A stretch of 46,830 bases of DNA from assembly GCA_002811645.1 (NCBI GenBank), contig PDIP01000063.1:4328-51157 (forward strand), in the 5' to 3' direction. Below, one piece after another: positions 29,162 through 39,086 of the stretch. Every line of letters begins with the position of its first letter. Position 1 is the first letter of the stretch. Position numbers and translations under genes: made by a program. The DNA comes from Corallochytrium limacisporum (taxonomy: Eukaryota; Opisthokonta). The notes under the pieces were generated by a model. The model was not told the DNA's origin and ran no database searches. It was given only the letters and a program-made list of their open reading frames with translations.

Positions 29162-29328
29162 GCAACTCCCCACAGCGACACCTTAATTGTACTATACCCG
29201 AAATCTCATTATCTTCTGTACCATAATACATCTTCATATACAGACAAACATCAGACAAGCTAGCATGGAATCTCAATGTGATTTACTTTGCTTTCTCTTT
29301 CTTACACATTGCTCGGAATCAGGCCTCT

Positions 29329-30879
29329 TCAGTAGGAGAACTGTAGTAGACGCATCATCTTGTAGACGCGGAACTTAAAGTAGCTGCGACTGAACGAAGC
29401 AAACATGAAAACCATAGCCACGCCAATGGCCACACCGGCCACAGCATCAGCCGGAATCACGCCCTTGAGCAGGATGGCTTCGTCACTGTCTTGTGGATTG
29501 TAGTGCACCACGACTGTAGACCCAGGCTTGATGCGCTCGTCCACTGTGCCTTCAGCATGGTCGCGCGTGGACGAGAGAACGACGGATTGATGAAAGCGCC
29601 AAAAGTAATGCGATGTTTTGACGACAGGCGGACCGTCACCTGCGGCGGGCACCACATAGTCATACTCGCAGACCACACGGTGGGCGTGGGGGGCAGCACT
29701 ACGACACCGCGCGTTGCGCTCTGTGCGCTTTTTCTCCTCTTCGGTTGGCTTCGGTTCTGGCTGAGGGTCGGGCTCTACACTTGCCTCAGCACAATCTGTA
29801 GTTCCTTGTTCTGTGGATCCACTGGTCTCATTTTTCCTCGGCTCCGATGTATTGGAGTCTGCTGATGACTTTGTTGGCGCTACGGTCACAGCCTGCCCCG
29901 TGGCATCTGCGTCATCGTCACCCAACGCGGCCCCCTTTGGCTCTGCACTCGGCTTTGCACCCTCAACTACTTTCTCTTCCTTTTTGTCCTCGTCATTGAC
30001 ATCATCTTTTTTGCTCTTCTTGAAGATTGGCAGGCGCTTCAAGAATCCAAAATGCCCACCGTGCTCCTTTTTCCGCTTCTCCTCCTCCGCAGCCGCAGCC
30101 TTCTCGACGCGGTGCTCCTCCTGACTTTGGCGGATCAGTTCCTCAAATTCCGCTGCGGTCAGGTACTCCAGGACTGTGGCCTGGGCCCGGGCAACCTTGT
30201 CACTGCGCTGCTGCTTATCCCATAAGAAGACGAAGTCATCCGTGTACGACTCTGGGTCCGAAACCGCGGCAGTGGTTTTGGTGCTGCCAGGCAGACCAAT
30301 ACATTCGACGTCGACGTCGTTGACCACACCGATGGTTGCGGGCCAGTTCCGGCTCAAGGCCCTTCCAGCCTTTTCCCTGTGCGTGCCCAGAGCGAGGAGA
30401 AAGGCAAAGGCACCCAAAACGGCAAGGACGGTCGATTCTGTACCCGGGCTCAGACGAATGTATTCCCAGCGAGTGAGATCGGAACGAGGCCAGGCCGGGT
30501 GCCGTTCGTGGTACTGTTGGAGCCTCTGTAGAAATTTGGCTTCATTATACGCCTTCAGTTCTATCCTTTCAAATGCCTGCGCCAAGCGACGGCGCCACCA
30601 ACTCAGTTTGGACTGCCGATCGGTGAAAAAGTACGAGCTTGACCCTGTTACGCGCAAGGACTCTTCCTTAGGTTTGACCAGCGCTTCTGCCGACTCTGAC
30701 TTGCTGGCCTTACTGCCATGCACGTTGTTGCTGGCTTTGGAACTATCGAATCGTCTCTGGACCCGGACGACGCGGCTGTGACCATTGGTGTGACTATTTG
30801 TAAAGGTGCCACGGCGCATGCACCATGAAGCTGGCGAGGCGGAGTACCACCTGCTAGCTACACGCGATACCTGTAACAT
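29329..30879 (-). CDS. Mitochondrial membrane protein with a split DUF3592-like domain
   Basis: A 516-residue protein. The N terminus (1 to about 45) is rich in Arg, Ser and aromatic residues without acidic ones, as in mitochondrial presequences. One hydrophobic segment lies at about 149-165 (TVLAVLGAFAFLLALG) and another at about 477-496 (ADAVAGVAIGVAMVFMF). Just after the first comes NWPATIGVVNDVDV (178-191); just before the second come HRVVCEYDYVV (about 398-408) and VVHYNPQDSDEAILLKG (about 457-473). This is the order of DUF3592, a two-helix protein with an intervening beta domain and the pattern 'WPxxxGxV...VxYxYxV...VxYNPxxPxxaxLxxG'. The domain is split by about 200 residues of Glu/Lys/Ala-rich low-complexity sequence. 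The biochemical role of DUF3592 proteins is unknown. The stop lies 167 bp from the convergent ankyrin gene. Confidence 0.65.
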   Translation of the reverse strand: MLQVSRVASRWYSASPASWCMRRGTFTNSHTNGHSRVVRVQRRFDSSKASNNVHGSKASKSESAEALVKPKEESLRVTGSSSYFFTDRQSKLSWWRRRLAQAFERIELKAYNEAKFLQRLQQYHERHPAWPRSDLTRWEYIRLSPGTESTVLAVLGAFAFLLALGTHREKAGRALSRNWPATIGVVNDVDVECIGLPGSTKTTAAVSDPESYTDDFVFLWDKQQRSDKVARAQATVLEYLTAAEFEELIRQSQEEHRVEKAAAAEEEKRKKEHGGHFGFLKRLPIFKKSKKDDVNDEDKKEEKVVEGAKPSAEPKGAALGDDDADATGQAVTVAPTKSSADSNTSEPRKNETSGSTEQGTTDCAEASVEPDPQPEPKPTEEEKKRTERNARCRSAAPHAHRVVCEYDYVVPAAGDGPPVVKTSHYFWRFHQSVVLSSTRDHAEGTVDERIKPGSTVVVHYNPQDSDEAILLKGVIPADAVAGVAIGVAMVFMFASFSRSYFKFRVYKMMRLLQFSY

Positions 30880-31059
30880 GTTTGCTTTTAGGACTTTGAA
30901 CTACTAGATGTTATAAACGGGACCTGCCCGTGCTTATTTCACAGATTTATTTCCCCTTCATAACAACAAACACTCTCATGTCCCCACCAAAGCAACCACA
31001 ACCGAATGATATCTTGGTCGCTGCTACAGCAAGAAATCTCACAAAGCATCCTACTCACA

Positions 31060-31067
31060 TCACGTGA
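31060..31067. promoter_or_regulatory. Candidate E-box palindrome TCACGTGA
   Basis: Perfect 8-bp palindrome containing CACGTG, the core site of bHLH and bHLH-Zip regulators, 180 bp from the DUF3592-like start. A single site of this length can occur by chance. Confidence 0.3.
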
Positions 31068-31228
31068 CTTCCCAGATCATCTCAATATCTTATAGCTCAC
31101 CAATCATAATCCCAGAGCTCAACAACTCTCAGCTATTTGCTAGAGGAGCAAGCCAGCAACCCGCCCGTGAGACTTATCCCGGTTCTCTACGAGACCCACC
31201 CACACAGCTCCCAGTGCAACCCGGGACT

Positions 31229-31256
31229 CCCTCTCTCTCTCTCTCTCCTCCTCCTC
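31229..31256. repeat. (CT)n and (CTC)n microsatellite
   Basis: About 18 bases of CT repeats followed by CTCCTCCTC, a polypyrimidine tract. Confidence 0.88.
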
Positions 31257-31391
31257 TTTTTACCGTGGGGGAGGGGTTTTCTCTTCTCCCTTGCGTCCCA
31301 CTTCCCCGGTGTGGACTGCGCTTGGCACACCCCCCTCTCTCACACTTACTCACACACAGTAGGGTGACGTAGGGGAGAGCCCCAGGAAGGA

Positions 31392-31401
31392 GGGGGGGGG
31401 G
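31392..31401. repeat. Poly-G tract, 10 G
   Basis: Run of ten G preceded by GGAAGGA, in the divergent spacer upstream of REV7. Confidence 0.9.
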
Positions 31402-31913
31402 AGTGAGGACTGAGGCCGGGAAGTTGGTTGTAGCGCCAGCCTCCGGTACTCTTACGTTGACACTGTTTGCCTCGTCCAACGGATCAGTTTTTTCGTCATA
31501 TTTTCAATATAGATATCGGTGCCTGGCCAGTTGCCCGCCCAGCAGAAGACGGGTCGTTTTGTTTGTTTTCCTGTGGACGGCGCGAAGTGGGGACGGAAGG
31601 GGGCCGGAGGGCAAGGGCGAGGCGCCAAGGAAAATGGACCCCGCCCTTCCAATCCTTGAGCCCTCGCCGCAATCGTGCGCGGGAGTACGGACCACCAATT
31701 CCTACGATGTCGACTCCATCGGCAACCAAAGGGTATTCCAGGACGTGCAGCACCAGGTTAGATGATGTCACCGCTGTGAGTACATTACTATGTCTTCGAT
31801 TGTATATTGTACGGGTGACTTAAAGCAGACGCACAAAGGTGGAGAAGAACATGAAGATGCGACACCGTTGACCTGAGCTCAGATGTAGATCTTAGAGTGG
31901 ATAAGTTCCAAAG

Positions 31914-32792
31914 ATGACCGGAGACGGTCCCTCTGTGGCAACACTTGGCCCCGGCAGTGCACCAGATTGGAAGACTACCGTTAATTTGCTGATTGAGTTT
32001 CTGGAATGTGCTATCCATAACATAATCTATCAGCGAGCTGTGTACGATGAGCATGTCTTTAAGAGGGTCAAAAAATATGGAGTGCCCGTGGTAATGGCAC
32101 GGCATCCAGAGTTGATATCGTACGTCCAGTCTATTCTGACTTCGTTAAAGCCTTGGATTGAGGCGAAAGCAGTTGAGACGGTTGTATGTGCCGTGACGGA
32201 TGACCAACTGCGACCGATCGAGAAGTGGGTCTTTGACACCGTGGCACTTTTGCCTGTTCCAGGTGATCGGACTGGGGCAGAATCTACGGAGCTCGGCATG
32301 CCTCGCTCCATAGCAAGTATTGAACAAGGTTTCCGTGACTTTTTTCTGCGCATCGCAGCCTCAAGCGCTGCTTTACCTTTACCACAACGGAACACGCGCT
32401 TCGCAGTCCTTGCATACACTCGCTGCGATGACCCCAGTAATCCGCCACAACCCCTAGGATTCAGCGATAGGTTCTCATGGGTCGAAGCTGAGGATCGGGA
32501 GCATCGTTTGCAAGCTCCCATGATCACTGGTGCTGATGATACTTCGGTCACGAACACCAGCGCTATAGCACCACCACCTCCTGCACAGCCTCCGTCGTCC
32601 TCCAGTGCTACTGCAGCGGATCCCACGCACAGTCGGGTAGTCCGCCCGATGAAATCGTTCGACACTGGGCTCATGCGGATCAGTTTAGCAGTAGAGTACA
32701 CCTACAATCATCAGGATGATGAGAATGGTGCTAAAATGCATCCACTTCGTGATCGTCAACACGGCGATCAACCAAGGGCTGATGACACATGA
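31914..32792 (+). CDS. MAD2L2: HORMA-domain protein REV7/MAD2L2
   Basis: A 292-residue HORMA protein. From residue 23, NLLIEFLECAIHNIIYQRAVYDEHVFKRVKKYGVPVVMARHPELISYVQ (read in pieces: LLIEFLECAIHNIIYQR; VFKRVKKYGVPV; RHPELISYV) follows human MAD2L2 (FLEVAVHLILYxREVYP, FxKRKKYNVPV, CHPELNQYIQ) almost position by position. KAVETVVCAVTDDQLRPIEKWVFD matches the next strands in the same way. REV7 bridges Rev1 and Rev3 in the translesion polymerase zeta and, in animals, belongs to shieldin. The last part, PMKSFDTGLMRISLAVEY (245-262), is the safety-belt strand. It is preceded by a Pro/Ser/Ala-rich insertion (about 204-244) absent from human REV7, which has 211 residues in all. A charged 30-residue tail ends the protein. 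Confidence 0.92.
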   Translation: MTGDGPSVATLGPGSAPDWKTTVNLLIEFLECAIHNIIYQRAVYDEHVFKRVKKYGVPVVMARHPELISYVQSILTSLKPWIEAKAVETVVCAVTDDQLRPIEKWVFDTVALLPVPGDRTGAESTELGMPRSIASIEQGFRDFFLRIAASSAALPLPQRNTRFAVLAYTRCDDPSNPPQPLGFSDRFSWVEAEDREHRLQAPMITGADDTSVTNTSAIAPPPPAQPPSSSSATAADPTHSRVVRPMKSFDTGLMRISLAVEYTYNHQDDENGAKMHPLRDRQHGDQPRADDT

Positions 32793-33424
32793 CGGTCAGT
32801 ACCGCCAATTGCCTACCCGGGCGAACGGAGAGGGTGGGCCAAAGGGCCCCCTTGGCCCCCTTTTGTGCTGCACGGTGACCCCTTCCATTTTAAATAAGTA
32901 ATCCTTTCAGACTTCGTAATATTTACAATACCAATTTTACAAATTGCAATTTGTTTTTTAAGGGCCCGTGGACCTCCTCCGGGGCAGCGGGCCGGTAAGG
33001 GCCGCGTGAGGGAGAAGCAAGGTCGCGGGGCCCCCGAAGGGGTGGCCTTTGTTTGGCAGTGGATCATGGCCCTCATAGCCCACCATGTTATAGTTTTTAT
33101 TCGTAAGCCAATGAATAGCGCTGCTGGGGCTTGCGCTGAGCGATGCATTTGTTTTGTTTCGCTCAACATTTGACTTCTGGCATTTCTTGATGAAAGGTGG
33201 GACCTTGGTGCTTAACGAGTTCAATTTTGCACCACATGGTGGAGTGGTATAAAGATGTTGTCGACGAGAAAAGTGGTACGACAAGGGATGTATTTCAACA
33301 TGTTTTTGTGATCTAGCATACTCAATGATAGCATGCACTAAGTGTGGAATCTCGTTGTGAAGATGTAAGCAATCCCCTAGGTTTAGATAGCAAAGTTTAT
33401 AGCAAGTCGTAATAAGGAATAGTC
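32793..33424. other. Spacer, REV7 to uS5m, with GC hairpins
   Basis: Holds the REV7 3' end and the uS5m promoter. Two G/C-rich blocks (32820-32885 and 32960-33060) flank an AT-rich stretch. A hairpin at 32836-32858 and a GGGGCCCC palindrome near 33027 are present. No gene is recognised. Confidence 0.4.
32836..32858. repeat. Perfect 7-bp inverted repeat (hairpin)
   Basis: GGGCCAA at 32836-32842 pairs with TTGGCCC at 32852-32858 across a 9-nt loop that itself is G/C-rich. It begins about 45 bases after the REV7 stop, so it could also act as a 3'-end structure. Confidence 0.75.
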
Positions 33425-34660
33425 ATGGCCTCGATTTTCACGTCGGCGGCACGCCGCGGGTCGTCGCTGCGGTCACTGGGATTGACAGTCTCTGCTACCA
33501 CAACTAAGGCACTCACTGCACAGACTGTTCGATTCTTTCATGTCTCTTCAGTAGGTAAGAGAAAACAGAAAGCTTTCCAGGACGTCTCTCAGATGAGCTT
33601 CGAAGATCGTGTCGGATACGAAATCTACGGCAGCGACTACTGGCGGTACAAGTACTTTTGGCAGCTCAAAGACAAGGAGGCCATGTACTATGAATTCATT
33701 CGCACGTATCGTTCGATGTACCAGAAAGAGGCAGCGAAGGAGAAGGAGGTTAAGTCCAAGGTCTTGGCGGGAACGCATGGATACGAGACCGGCCAGGAGG
33801 AAGAACTGGAGTTTGAGAAGAAGCTCATGAAGGAGGCCTTTGAGAAATTCGGAGAGCCGTTCATTTTCACAAAGCATGCTCAATTGCCACAGCGTTTCAA
33901 AGACATGGTCAAGGGCATCACGTGGGGTCAGGAAACACCGTATCAACAGAACGAATTTGCCGAATCCTCATCTGAACCGGGCGAGGAAGCCGCAGACTCC
34001 GACCCTGACTTCATGCGGGATCTCCTGGCACACGTTGTCCAGGGCGTAGAGACGGATGAGGCTGCCGAGGAAGACCTGGTGCGTGCATATATGGCGGCTG
34101 AGGGTCCCATTAAAGAGGACGAGGATCAACAGAACCTACGTCGCGACCTATTGGCCAAGAACTTTGTCATTGATGTCGTGGAGGTGAAGGCCACTGTAAA
34201 CATGACACCGAAGGGTAAGAAACGCAGCATGAAGGCCACTGTGGTCATTGGAAATCGTATGGGTCTGGCTGGCTACGCCCGTGCAGCTGCAGATACAATG
34301 CCCGCTGCTGTAGACAAAGCACTTGCCCGTGCCTACCGCCACCTCCAAGTAATTCCGCGGTACAATGGATATACACTGTACGAAGCCGTCGGAGCGCGTG
34401 TGGGTGGCACTCTTGTCAAGTGCCGTCCCATGCCCGAAGGTATCTTCATGGGTAATGATATTGCCAAAGCTGTGTGCGAGGCTGCAGGTATGCGTGGCAT
34501 TGCCGTGAATGTGTACCGCAGCCGTACGCCGTTCAACACAGTGAAGGCTCTCTTCCAGGCCCTGACCGCCCAGCGAACACTGCAGGACGTGTGCGATCGC
34601 ACTGGACGGAACCTAGTGGATGTCAAGTACCGCTGGAAGTACAACCCGGAGATGCATTAA
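33425..34660 (+). CDS. MRPS5: Mitochondrial small-subunit ribosomal protein uS5m
   Basis: A 411-residue protein. The N terminus (1 to about 45) is Ser/Arg/Thr-rich with few acidic residues, a probable mitochondrial presequence. A charged helical region (50-240) precedes the S5 domains. From about residue 246, FVIDVVEVKATVNMTPKGK then RSMKATVVIGNRMGLAGYAR correspond to the RNA-binding N domain of bacterial S5 (VxVxRVxKVxKGGRxxxFxAxVVVGDxxGxVGxGxGKAxE). VGARVGGTLVKCRPMPEGIF and DIAKAVCEAAGMRGIAVNVY match the C domain (AGxxVLLxPAxxGTGVIAGGxxRAVxExAGVxDV). uS5 sits at the mRNA entry channel and influences decoding accuracy. The long N-terminal extension is usual for mitochondrial S5. The stop lies 149 bp from the convergent RTF1 gene. 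Confidence 0.9.
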   Translation: MASIFTSAARRGSSLRSLGLTVSATTTKALTAQTVRFFHVSSVGKRKQKAFQDVSQMSFEDRVGYEIYGSDYWRYKYFWQLKDKEAMYYEFIRTYRSMYQKEAAKEKEVKSKVLAGTHGYETGQEEELEFEKKLMKEAFEKFGEPFIFTKHAQLPQRFKDMVKGITWGQETPYQQNEFAESSSEPGEEAADSDPDFMRDLLAHVVQGVETDEAAEEDLVRAYMAAEGPIKEDEDQQNLRRDLLAKNFVIDVVEVKATVNMTPKGKKRSMKATVVIGNRMGLAGYARAAADTMPAAVDKALARAYRHLQVIPRYNGYTLYEAVGARVGGTLVKCRPMPEGIFMGNDIAKAVCEAAGMRGIAVNVYRSRTPFNTVKALFQALTAQRTLQDVCDRTGRNLVDVKYRWKYNPEMH

Positions 34661-34809
34661 GGACCATCTTCCATTCCCATTCACATTTCCCCTTGCATAC
34701 TGTAGTGTACCTGACATTAGATCATATATCGATGACAATCTTTGAACAATGATTTGTATTCAAATGTAAAGAGTACGATTGAAACTAGGGGGTAGGTAGG
34801 CACATAAAC

Positions 34810-36765
34810 CTAGAGTAACCCTTTGTCCTTCTTGTAGGCACTCAGGCTCAGCATTTTCTTCTTTTTCCCAGCACCAGCGGCTCCGTTGGTGGCCTCGCTG
34901 ACACCGAGCTTCTTGAGCTTTGCATCCAAGTGGGTGCCATTGTTTGTTGAGGCAGGTCCCAGATCTAGATTTTCTGCCCCTGGTACAGTCTTCACGTCGA
35001 GGTCTAGGTCAAAATCATGTGCGGCAAACAGATCATCTACGGCCTCCTTTTTTGTAGCTTGGGCCTGGCGGGATGGAGTCAAGGACGGCGACTTGCCCGC
35101 CTTCAGGCTCGGGCTGGCATCGGGCTTCTTGTCACCTGAAACATCTGTGCCGGAGGTGACCATGGTCGGCATGCAGCGTTTGCGGACAAACGGATCGTCC
35201 GGCTCGGGCACCATAAGCTTCTCGATCTCGACCTTATTGTACCGCCGCACGGTTGCGTTCAAAGCTTTGACTTTCGCGTAGCGATCATCTCCTTTCAGTT
35301 TCTGGTCAATACGATCTAGCTCCATCTTCAAACGCTCTTCCTCGTCAAAGTCGCCGCGCTCGGTGGCTCTCTTTAAGTCTTCTAGAACCCGCACTCGGCG
35401 TTTCGCATCTCCAGCGGTGTCGCTGTTCAATTCCTTGCGCTCACGGACCATTTCATTGATTTCTTCATTGCTGAACGCGTAGGAATGGGCTTCAGCCAGC
35501 TTCGCACCAACCTTCTCCACATCACGGACAAGAATCCGCTTTCCTTTCTGCTCGTGAACAAGCATGCGGAAATCCTCATATTCGTGCGGCATAATTTCAC
35601 CGTTGCTTAGCACGTCTCCTTTATAGCGCGTAATTTCTTTGCCCATACGCAGGTACAGGAAGACGTTTGTCATTTCATCGTCGATGCGATAGGTCGCGTT
35701 CTCGTCTTTCTCCGCACGTACCACCTCAGCCATGCGGTAGCTCCGCATGCCCGTGTGTTGGTCCAGATTCCAGAACAGGCGAACCACCGTGCCCGGGATC
35801 ACATTGGCCAGGAAGGGAGCAAACAGCCATTTGCGCAGTGTGTCACGCGACAGGAATATGCGGTTGATGTCCTGCACCTTAGCTTCTTCTTTGCCGCGAG
35901 CTTCAGCCTCAGCGGCAGCCTCGCTATCCCTACGGTCTTTGGCCATGCCCCGGGGTCCCTTCATGGCGTCTTTCTTTCGGCGCATGCGGTCAATGTGCGC
36001 CTCCTCCTCATCCGCATAGTCACTGACTTCAGAATAATCATCATCCTCGTCTGATTCGTACTTCTTAGCCTTGGCCTTGGATTTCTTCTTGGCTCCCGGC
36101 TCCCAATCACTCTCGTCAGAATCATCCGCAGCCGCCCGGCGAGTGGATCGAGTGCTTTTCTTTTTAGCTGCTGGTTTCTTGGCCTTGGCCTTGCTCTTCG
36201 GCTTGCCATAGTCATCATCGTCATCGTCTGACTCAACAAAGTCGTCTTCTTCTTCAGGCTCGTCATCGATGAAGTCGTCGTCATCGCGGCGTGTCGTGCG
36301 ACGAGTGGTGGCCGGCTTGGGTTTCGGCTTTGCCGCTGCCGGCTTCGCCTTGCGCTTCGCGGCCTTCTGCTGCTGGCGCCGTTTGTTTCGTTCCCTTTTG
36401 GCCATTTGTCTGATTTCCCACTTCTCTTTCAGTGCCTGTCGCCTCTGTTCACGGTCGTATAGTTCCTGTTCTCGCTCAACTTCGGTCATCAGATCCAGAC
36501 GACGCCGGTCGGCATCGTCACCCATAAGGTCTGGCCCATAGCCATCGTTGAACTCGCTAAGTTCACTCAAAGGGTCCGAATCTTCCTCATCTTCACTGTC
36601 ATCCTGAGGTTTTGACGCCGATCCAGTCGGACGCTGAGGTGTATCATCGTCTTCATCATCGAAATCGAAGAGATTCTCTGCGTTGACTGCGCGACGCTTG
36701 GCTGTGACTGCGCCGAGGTCGAAGTCGTCACCCGAGGAGTCGTCTCCAGCTCCGCGCTTTGACAT
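34810..36765 (-). CDS. RTF1: RTF1, subunit of the PAF1 transcription elongation complex
   Basis: A 651-residue protein close in length to human RTF1 (710). The N terminus is acidic and Ser-rich. The histone modification domain is marked by DLMGDDADRRRLDLMTEVER and ELYDREQRRQALKEKWEIR (about 78-120), which promotes Bre1/Rad6-dependent H2B ubiquitylation. A long Lys/Asp/Glu-rich linker with repeated acidic and basic blocks (about 120-275) follows. The Plus3 domain spans about 297-405 (DINRIFLSRDTLRKWLFAPF, VVRLFWNLDQHTGMRSYRMAEV, YRIDDEMTNVFLYL); it binds phosphorylated Spt5 and single-stranded nucleic acid. The C-terminal helices (about 425-500) match the region that binds PAF1. Stop is TAG. 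Confidence 0.93.
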   Translation of the reverse strand: MSKRGAGDDSSGDDFDLGAVTAKRRAVNAENLFDFDDEDDDTPQRPTGSASKPQDDSEDEEDSDPLSELSEFNDGYGPDLMGDDADRRRLDLMTEVEREQELYDREQRRQALKEKWEIRQMAKRERNKRRQQQKAAKRKAKPAAAKPKPKPATTRRTTRRDDDDFIDDEPEEEDDFVESDDDDDDYGKPKSKAKAKKPAAKKKSTRSTRRAAADDSDESDWEPGAKKKSKAKAKKYESDEDDDYSEVSDYADEEEAHIDRMRRKKDAMKGPRGMAKDRRDSEAAAEAEARGKEEAKVQDINRIFLSRDTLRKWLFAPFLANVIPGTVVRLFWNLDQHTGMRSYRMAEVVRAEKDENATYRIDDEMTNVFLYLRMGKEITRYKGDVLSNGEIMPHEYEDFRMLVHEQKGKRILVRDVEKVGAKLAEAHSYAFSNEEINEMVRERKELNSDTAGDAKRRVRVLEDLKRATERGDFDEEERLKMELDRIDQKLKGDDRYAKVKALNATVRRYNKVEIEKLMVPEPDDPFVRKRCMPTMVTSGTDVSGDKKPDASPSLKAGKSPSLTPSRQAQATKKEAVDDLFAAHDFDLDLDVKTVPGAENLDLGPASTNNGTHLDAKLKKLGVSEATNGAAGAGKKKKMLSLSAYKKDKGLL

Positions 36766-37301
36766 GTCTGAAAAAAAGTCTTTTCAATATGCTTTCTTAA
36801 ATTTTTGTTTTCTTTCTTCTTTAAACTGAATGAAGCTGCCTCACTTATACCATCTGATTTCACATGATACCATTGCCCATGCAGTAAAATTTCTTGAATT
36901 CCATACCGGGGCACTCAAATGATCGTAAAAGAACATGAAGTGCACAGCTACTATGGTCTCCATGTCTTCTTCAAATATGTTTGTAAATGAGACCGACTTT
37001 TCAAAAACCACAGCTTTAAAAAGATATCTATCCCATGCGCAAGCCCACGCCCATTCAGATTGCTTGCGGAGGCAGGCGGAACCGGGCGGTCTCGGGCATC
37101 CGGAACGTTTCCCTTCCGAAAATGTCTGAGAGCCACAACACATGCCGGCTCCCCCTCCCGTTATCAACCACCTTCACCCTGTGCTAAATCGCAAATTTAC
37201 ATCCAGTCCCTATACTTATATACATCAATTATAGATGAATGGTACATTTATTAAGAATAGCCGTATATGAAAATTGATGGGCTTGACTATGTCCTACACA
37301 G
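36766..37301. other. Spacer, BCAT to RTF1 promoter
   Basis: Holds the RTF1 promoter near 36766 and the 3' end of the aminotransferase gene. A G/C-rich patch lies at 37040-37160. No gene is recognised. Confidence 0.4.
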
Positions 37302-38381
37302 TTAATGTACTCCATTCATGTGGCTGAACTGCAGCTTCTGCATCCATCCGAAGCGGTCCTCAACATCGCCAAACTGAATCGCCCGGTAAATATCGCAGAG
37401 CTTCTGCTGTACCGGTCCAAAACCAACACGGCCTTCCTCAGTCACGGTGGTCTTCTTGCCGCGGAAAGTGAAGGAATGCACGGGCGTCATCACGACGGCA
37501 GTACCGACTGCACCGGTTTCACTGAACTTGCCCTCTTCGATCTCAGAGTATGTGATCGAGCGACGTTCCACCACTAGACCTTCACTCTTAGCCAGTTGAC
37601 AAAGTGACTTATTAGTGATGGATTCCAGGATACTGTCCGAGTCCGGTGTGATGTACTTCTTGCCCTCATTGTCGACGGCCATGAAATTCGACGTGCTGAA
37701 CTCCTCAATCGTGGTGTGCGTCTTCGGGTCAAGGTAGAGGGATATCGGGAAGCCTTTTTGTGAAGCTTCGTAGGATGGCAGAAGAGAAGCGGCATAGTTG
37801 CCAGCAACCTTGGCACGGCCCACACCCAGCGGTGCAGCACGGTCGTATTCGTCGAAGACGAGGGCATCTACGCCCTTGACACCGGTGGCGTAGTAGTCTC
37901 CTACAGGAGTGACCATGATAAACATGTAGTACTCATTCGCAGGGTAAAGTCCGATGGCATCACCAGCACCGATCATAAAGGGACGGATGTAGAGAGCGCC
38001 ACCGCTCCCGTGAGGTGGGCAATATTCGTTGTTCAACTCCACAGCTTTGTGGCAGGCCTTGACAAACTCATCCTCTGGGAAGCCAGGGATCATGATTCGT
38101 TCCGCACTCTCCCGGCAGCGCTTGGCGTTCTCTTCCGGACGGAACAGCATGATCTCCCCTTCCCGGTTACGGAAGGCCTTCAGACCCTCGAACAGAGCCT
38201 GACCGTAGTGAAAGCAGTTGGCATTGATACTGAGCTTGATGAAAGGTTCGTTCACAACCTCGCAAGGTTCCCACTTGCCGTCGAACCAACGGTACCGCAG
38301 ATGGCAGTTGGTTGGCACCACATTGAATCCCTTTGGTGCCACAGCATCCGGGTGGACTGGTTTGTACTGAGCAGGTGCCAT
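37302..38381 (-). CDS. BCAT1: Branched-chain amino acid aminotransferase
   Basis: A 359-residue fold-type IV PLP enzyme. The Schiff-base lysine is Lys191 in VGRAKVAGNYAASL. NANCFHYGQALFEGLKAFR (about 53-71) is the conserved early block, YIRPFMIGAG (about 130) the substrate-side strand, and IEEFSTSNFMAV (about 222-233) the cofactor-phosphate region. The reaction transfers the amino group of Leu, Ile or Val to 2-oxoglutarate. There is no N-terminal extension before the family core, so a cytosolic location is likely, unlike the mitochondrial isoform of animals and yeast. The EEFSTSNF form resembles bacterial and protist enzymes more than vertebrate BCAT. A D-amino acid aminotransferase or ADC lyase is excluded by the block order and length. 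Confidence 0.93.
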   Translation of the reverse strand: MAPAQYKPVHPDAVAPKGFNVVPTNCHLRYRWFDGKWEPCEVVNEPFIKLSINANCFHYGQALFEGLKAFRNREGEIMLFRPEENAKRCRESAERIMIPGFPEDEFVKACHKAVELNNEYCPPHGSGGALYIRPFMIGAGDAIGLYPANEYYMFIMVTPVGDYYATGVKGVDALVFDEYDRAAPLGVGRAKVAGNYAASLLPSYEASQKGFPISLYLDPKTHTTIEEFSTSNFMAVDNEGKKYITPDSDSILESITNKSLCQLAKSEGLVVERRSITYSEIEEGKFSETGAVGTAVVMTPVHSFTFRGKKTTVTEEGRVGFGPVQQKLCDIYRAIQFGDVEDRFGWMQKLQFSHMNGVH

Positions 38382-39074
38382 GTTTCTATGTGAAGAAGAG
38401 TTCTTTCCTCAGTTTTGTTCTCCGTCCAGAAACTGGAGCCAATTCTTTTACGTACCCGCTGTGCTCAACGTGGATTTCAAAATGCTGACAACCCGGAAGA
38501 CAAATACAAAGCTGCCAACACTCTAACAATTGCTAAGTAGCATCGATAAGAAGAGGCATTGTGTGGCTTGGGGAAGCACAACAACTTGGTAGTCTTCCAT
38601 CCTACGTGGTTCCGTAGAGCACGTAGTTTCTTGTTCCCATCCACGTCCTAGATTTTGACCACTGAATATCGCCCCCTTACGTCTCCCACGGGCCGTTGGT
38701 GCAAACCGTGGGCGAAGGGGAAGAATGGGTGGTGCTCCACCGGCGCTACGCGGAGAAGCTGCGAACAACGTCCAATGACAACCATGGCTGACCCTTTCAG
38801 TTGTTTCGCACACAAAGAGTGCCTGCCATTGATGATCATGCTCAACATGTCAGTGGGCCATGCAGCGTCGCGCAATTCAAATCCACACAGGAGTCATGCG
38901 GGCGACCTGGTGATGGCGGCAGAACTCGTGATGAGATCCAAAGATCTCTTGTTCCTCCCTCGTTCATCCCCTCGCCCCGTGTGGTTGGTGGGTGGTGCAG
39001 GGGGTCGACCCCGTTTGCTGACCCGACCCAGCGGACCTCAGCCCAGCTGCCAACCTTCTCCACCAACGTGTCCG

Positions 39075-39086
39075 CCCCCCCCCCCC
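39075..39086. repeat. Poly-C tract, 12 C
   Basis: Twelve C followed by GGAGGGAGGGGGG, so both strands carry G-runs and the tract can fold back on itself. Confidence 0.9.

Larger units (their letters stand above)
30880..31913. promoter_or_regulatory. Divergent intergenic region, DUF3592-like gene / REV7
   Basis: Holds both promoters. It contains a CT microsatellite, a poly-G tract at 31392-31401, and G/C-rich low-complexity sequence between 31140 and 31640. ORFs through this stretch are low-complexity and are not supported. Confidence 0.4.
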
